Source: Methyloligella halotolerans (GTDB taxonomy: Bacteria; Pseudomonadota; Alphaproteobacteria; Rhizobiales; Methyloligellaceae). From it: a stretch of 64,000 bases of DNA. A model generated the notes under the pieces. That model searched no databases. It was given only the letters and a program-made list of their open reading frames with translations, and had not been told where the DNA came from. Shown here piece after piece: positions 63,268-64,000 of this stretch; the stretch's first letter is position 1, and each line of letters opens with the position of its first letter. The stretch covers positions 248,001-312,000 of the forward strand of contig NZ_MASI01000001.1 in the NCBI RefSeq assembly GCF_001708935.1, written 5' to 3'. The translations under genes and the position numbers were made by a program.

Positions 63268-64000
63268 CTAAACCACCTGGACCATCACCGAGCAGATCGG
63301 CTTTTTGCCGACTGCCTGATTCACCGCGGCGCGGACGGCGCGGGATAGCGCCTCGGCCACCATGGCGCGGTCCTTGCGCCGTGGACGCGGGATACTCTCC
63401 AAGGCACCGATGGCCGCATCGATAGCGATGTCTTCCATGGGTTCGCCGTCCGCATCGGCGACGGGCACGCCGAGAATGGCGACCATGGGATCGGTGAGAA
63501 TCTCGCCCCGGTCGGACAGAACGACCGAGAGGGAAATGGTGCCGACGAAACTGAGCTTGCGGCGCTCGCGGACATGGCCTTCGCCTTCGGACAGGATGAT
63601 GCGCCCGTCGCGGTAGAGGCGCCCCGTCGGAAGCTCGTCGATGATCTTGGCGGGCTCGGGCGCCAGGCGTACGAGATCGCCGTTCCGGATGCGCAGGACC
63701 TGCTCCACGCCCAGCTCTTCGGCGAATTCTGCATGGGCCTCGAGATGAAGCCCTTCGCCGTGCACGGGTATCGCCCGCTTCGGCTTAAGCCAGGAATAGA
63801 GCTGTTCCAGCTCGCCGCGGCGCGGATGGCCGGAGACGTGAACCAAGCCGTCCTGGTCGGTGATGATCTCGATGGCCTTGTCTGAGAGACCGTTCTGGAC
63901 GCGGGCCACGGCGCGTTCGTTGCCCGGAATGGTGCGGGAGGAGAAGATCACCTGGTCGCCGGCATCCAGGCTGACATTCGGATGGCTGTCCTGGGCGATT
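63268..64000 (-). CDS. rnj: Ribonuclease J, C-terminal part
   Basis: The 3' portion (about 244 residues) of a metallo-beta-lactamase/beta-CASP ribonuclease; the N-terminus lies beyond base 64000. Visible: QVIFSSRTIPGNERAV (beta-CASP end), VHVSGHPRRGELEQLYSWLK and IPVHGEGLHLEAHAEFAEEL of the RNase J core, then the C-terminal domain (FVGTISLSVVLSDRGEI). RNase J acts as 5'-3' exonuclease and endonuclease in RNA maturation and decay. Stop at 63268. Confidence 0.93.
   Translation of the reverse strand, partial: IAQDSHPNVSLDAGDQVIFSSRTIPGNERAVARVQNGLSDKAIEIITDQDGLVHVSGHPRRGELEQLYSWLKPKRAIPVHGEGLHLEAHAEFAEELGVEQVLRIRNGDLVRLAPEPAKIIDELPTGRLYRDGRIILSEGEGHVRERRKLSFVGTISLSVVLSDRGEILTDPMVAILGVPVADADGEPMEDIAIDAAIGALESIPRPRRKDRAMVAEALSRAVRAAVNQAVGKKPICSVMVQVV

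Overview
This window is a 64-kb stretch of a high-GC alphaproteobacterial chromosome. It carries the conserved housekeeping backbone typical of Hyphomicrobiales (Rhizobiales): ntr genes, ispDF, lipA, pdh, eno, kdsA, pyrG, trp, lexA, comEC, gltX, gltA, the lpx/bamA block, tsf/rpsB, dnaE, lolDC, proS, mce and RNase J. Lineage markers are the fused ispDF, LpxI in place of LpxH, a short ProS without the editing insertion, a lipoyl domain on pyruvate dehydrogenase E1-beta, and an alphaproteobacterial-type SOS box upstream of lexA. The genus cannot be named from the sequence alone. I found no CRISPR array, rRNA, tRNA, prophage or insertion sequence.

Layout. 1-3.5 kb: nitrogen two-component genes (ntrY partial, ntrC, ntrB), minus strand. 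3.7-5.4 kb: ispDF and the cinA/pncC domain, plus strand. 5.5-13.9 kb, minus strand: coq10-type START protein, lipA, a small membrane protein, a GNAT acetyltransferase, pdhC, an unknown gene, pdhB, pdhA, an ftsB-like gene and eno. 14.1-20.5 kb: an accessory block holding the queuosine precursor genes queC and queE-queD-queF, a monohaem cytochrome c, a divergent SDR/AraC-regulator pair and a DUF1835-type protein. 20.6-25.1 kb, minus strand: kdsA, pyrG, secG, a secreted unknown and tpiA. 25.3-34.6 kb, plus strand: ppiD, trpE, sixA-like, trpG, trpD, trpC, moaC, moeA, lexA. Then comEC (minus), gltX and gltA (plus). From 39.97 kb to the end every gene lies on the minus strand: lpxB, lpxI, lpxA, fabZ, lpxD, bamA, rseP, dxr, cdsA, uppS, frr, pyrH, tsf, rpsB, dnaE, lolD, lolC, proS, DUF1467, mce and the 3' part of rnj.

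How the genes work together. The right half joins translation factors (rpsB, tsf, frr), undecaprenyl and phospholipid precursor synthesis (uppS, cdsA, dxr), site-2 proteolysis and outer-membrane assembly (rseP, bamA), and lipid A synthesis (lpxD, fabZ, lpxA, lpxI, lpxB): an envelope-building superoperon. The left half centres on pyruvate oxidation and lipoate (eno, pdhA, pdhB, pdhC, lipA).

Two things stand out. First, at least nine genes, including ones expected to be essential (dnaE, fabZ, pdhC), are each broken by the loss of a single G or C in a short G/C run (two losses in the DUF1835 gene), and comEC has an in-frame TGA. This pattern points to sequencing or assembly error rather than gene decay. 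Second, the pyruvate dehydrogenase locus is unusual: the E2 gene lacks an N-terminal lipoyl domain, the only visible lipoyl domain is on E1-beta, no E3 gene lies in the usual place, and an unknown protein resembling a zinc-ribbon family that has lost its cysteines sits between pdhB and pdhC. I see no clearly new multi-gene system.
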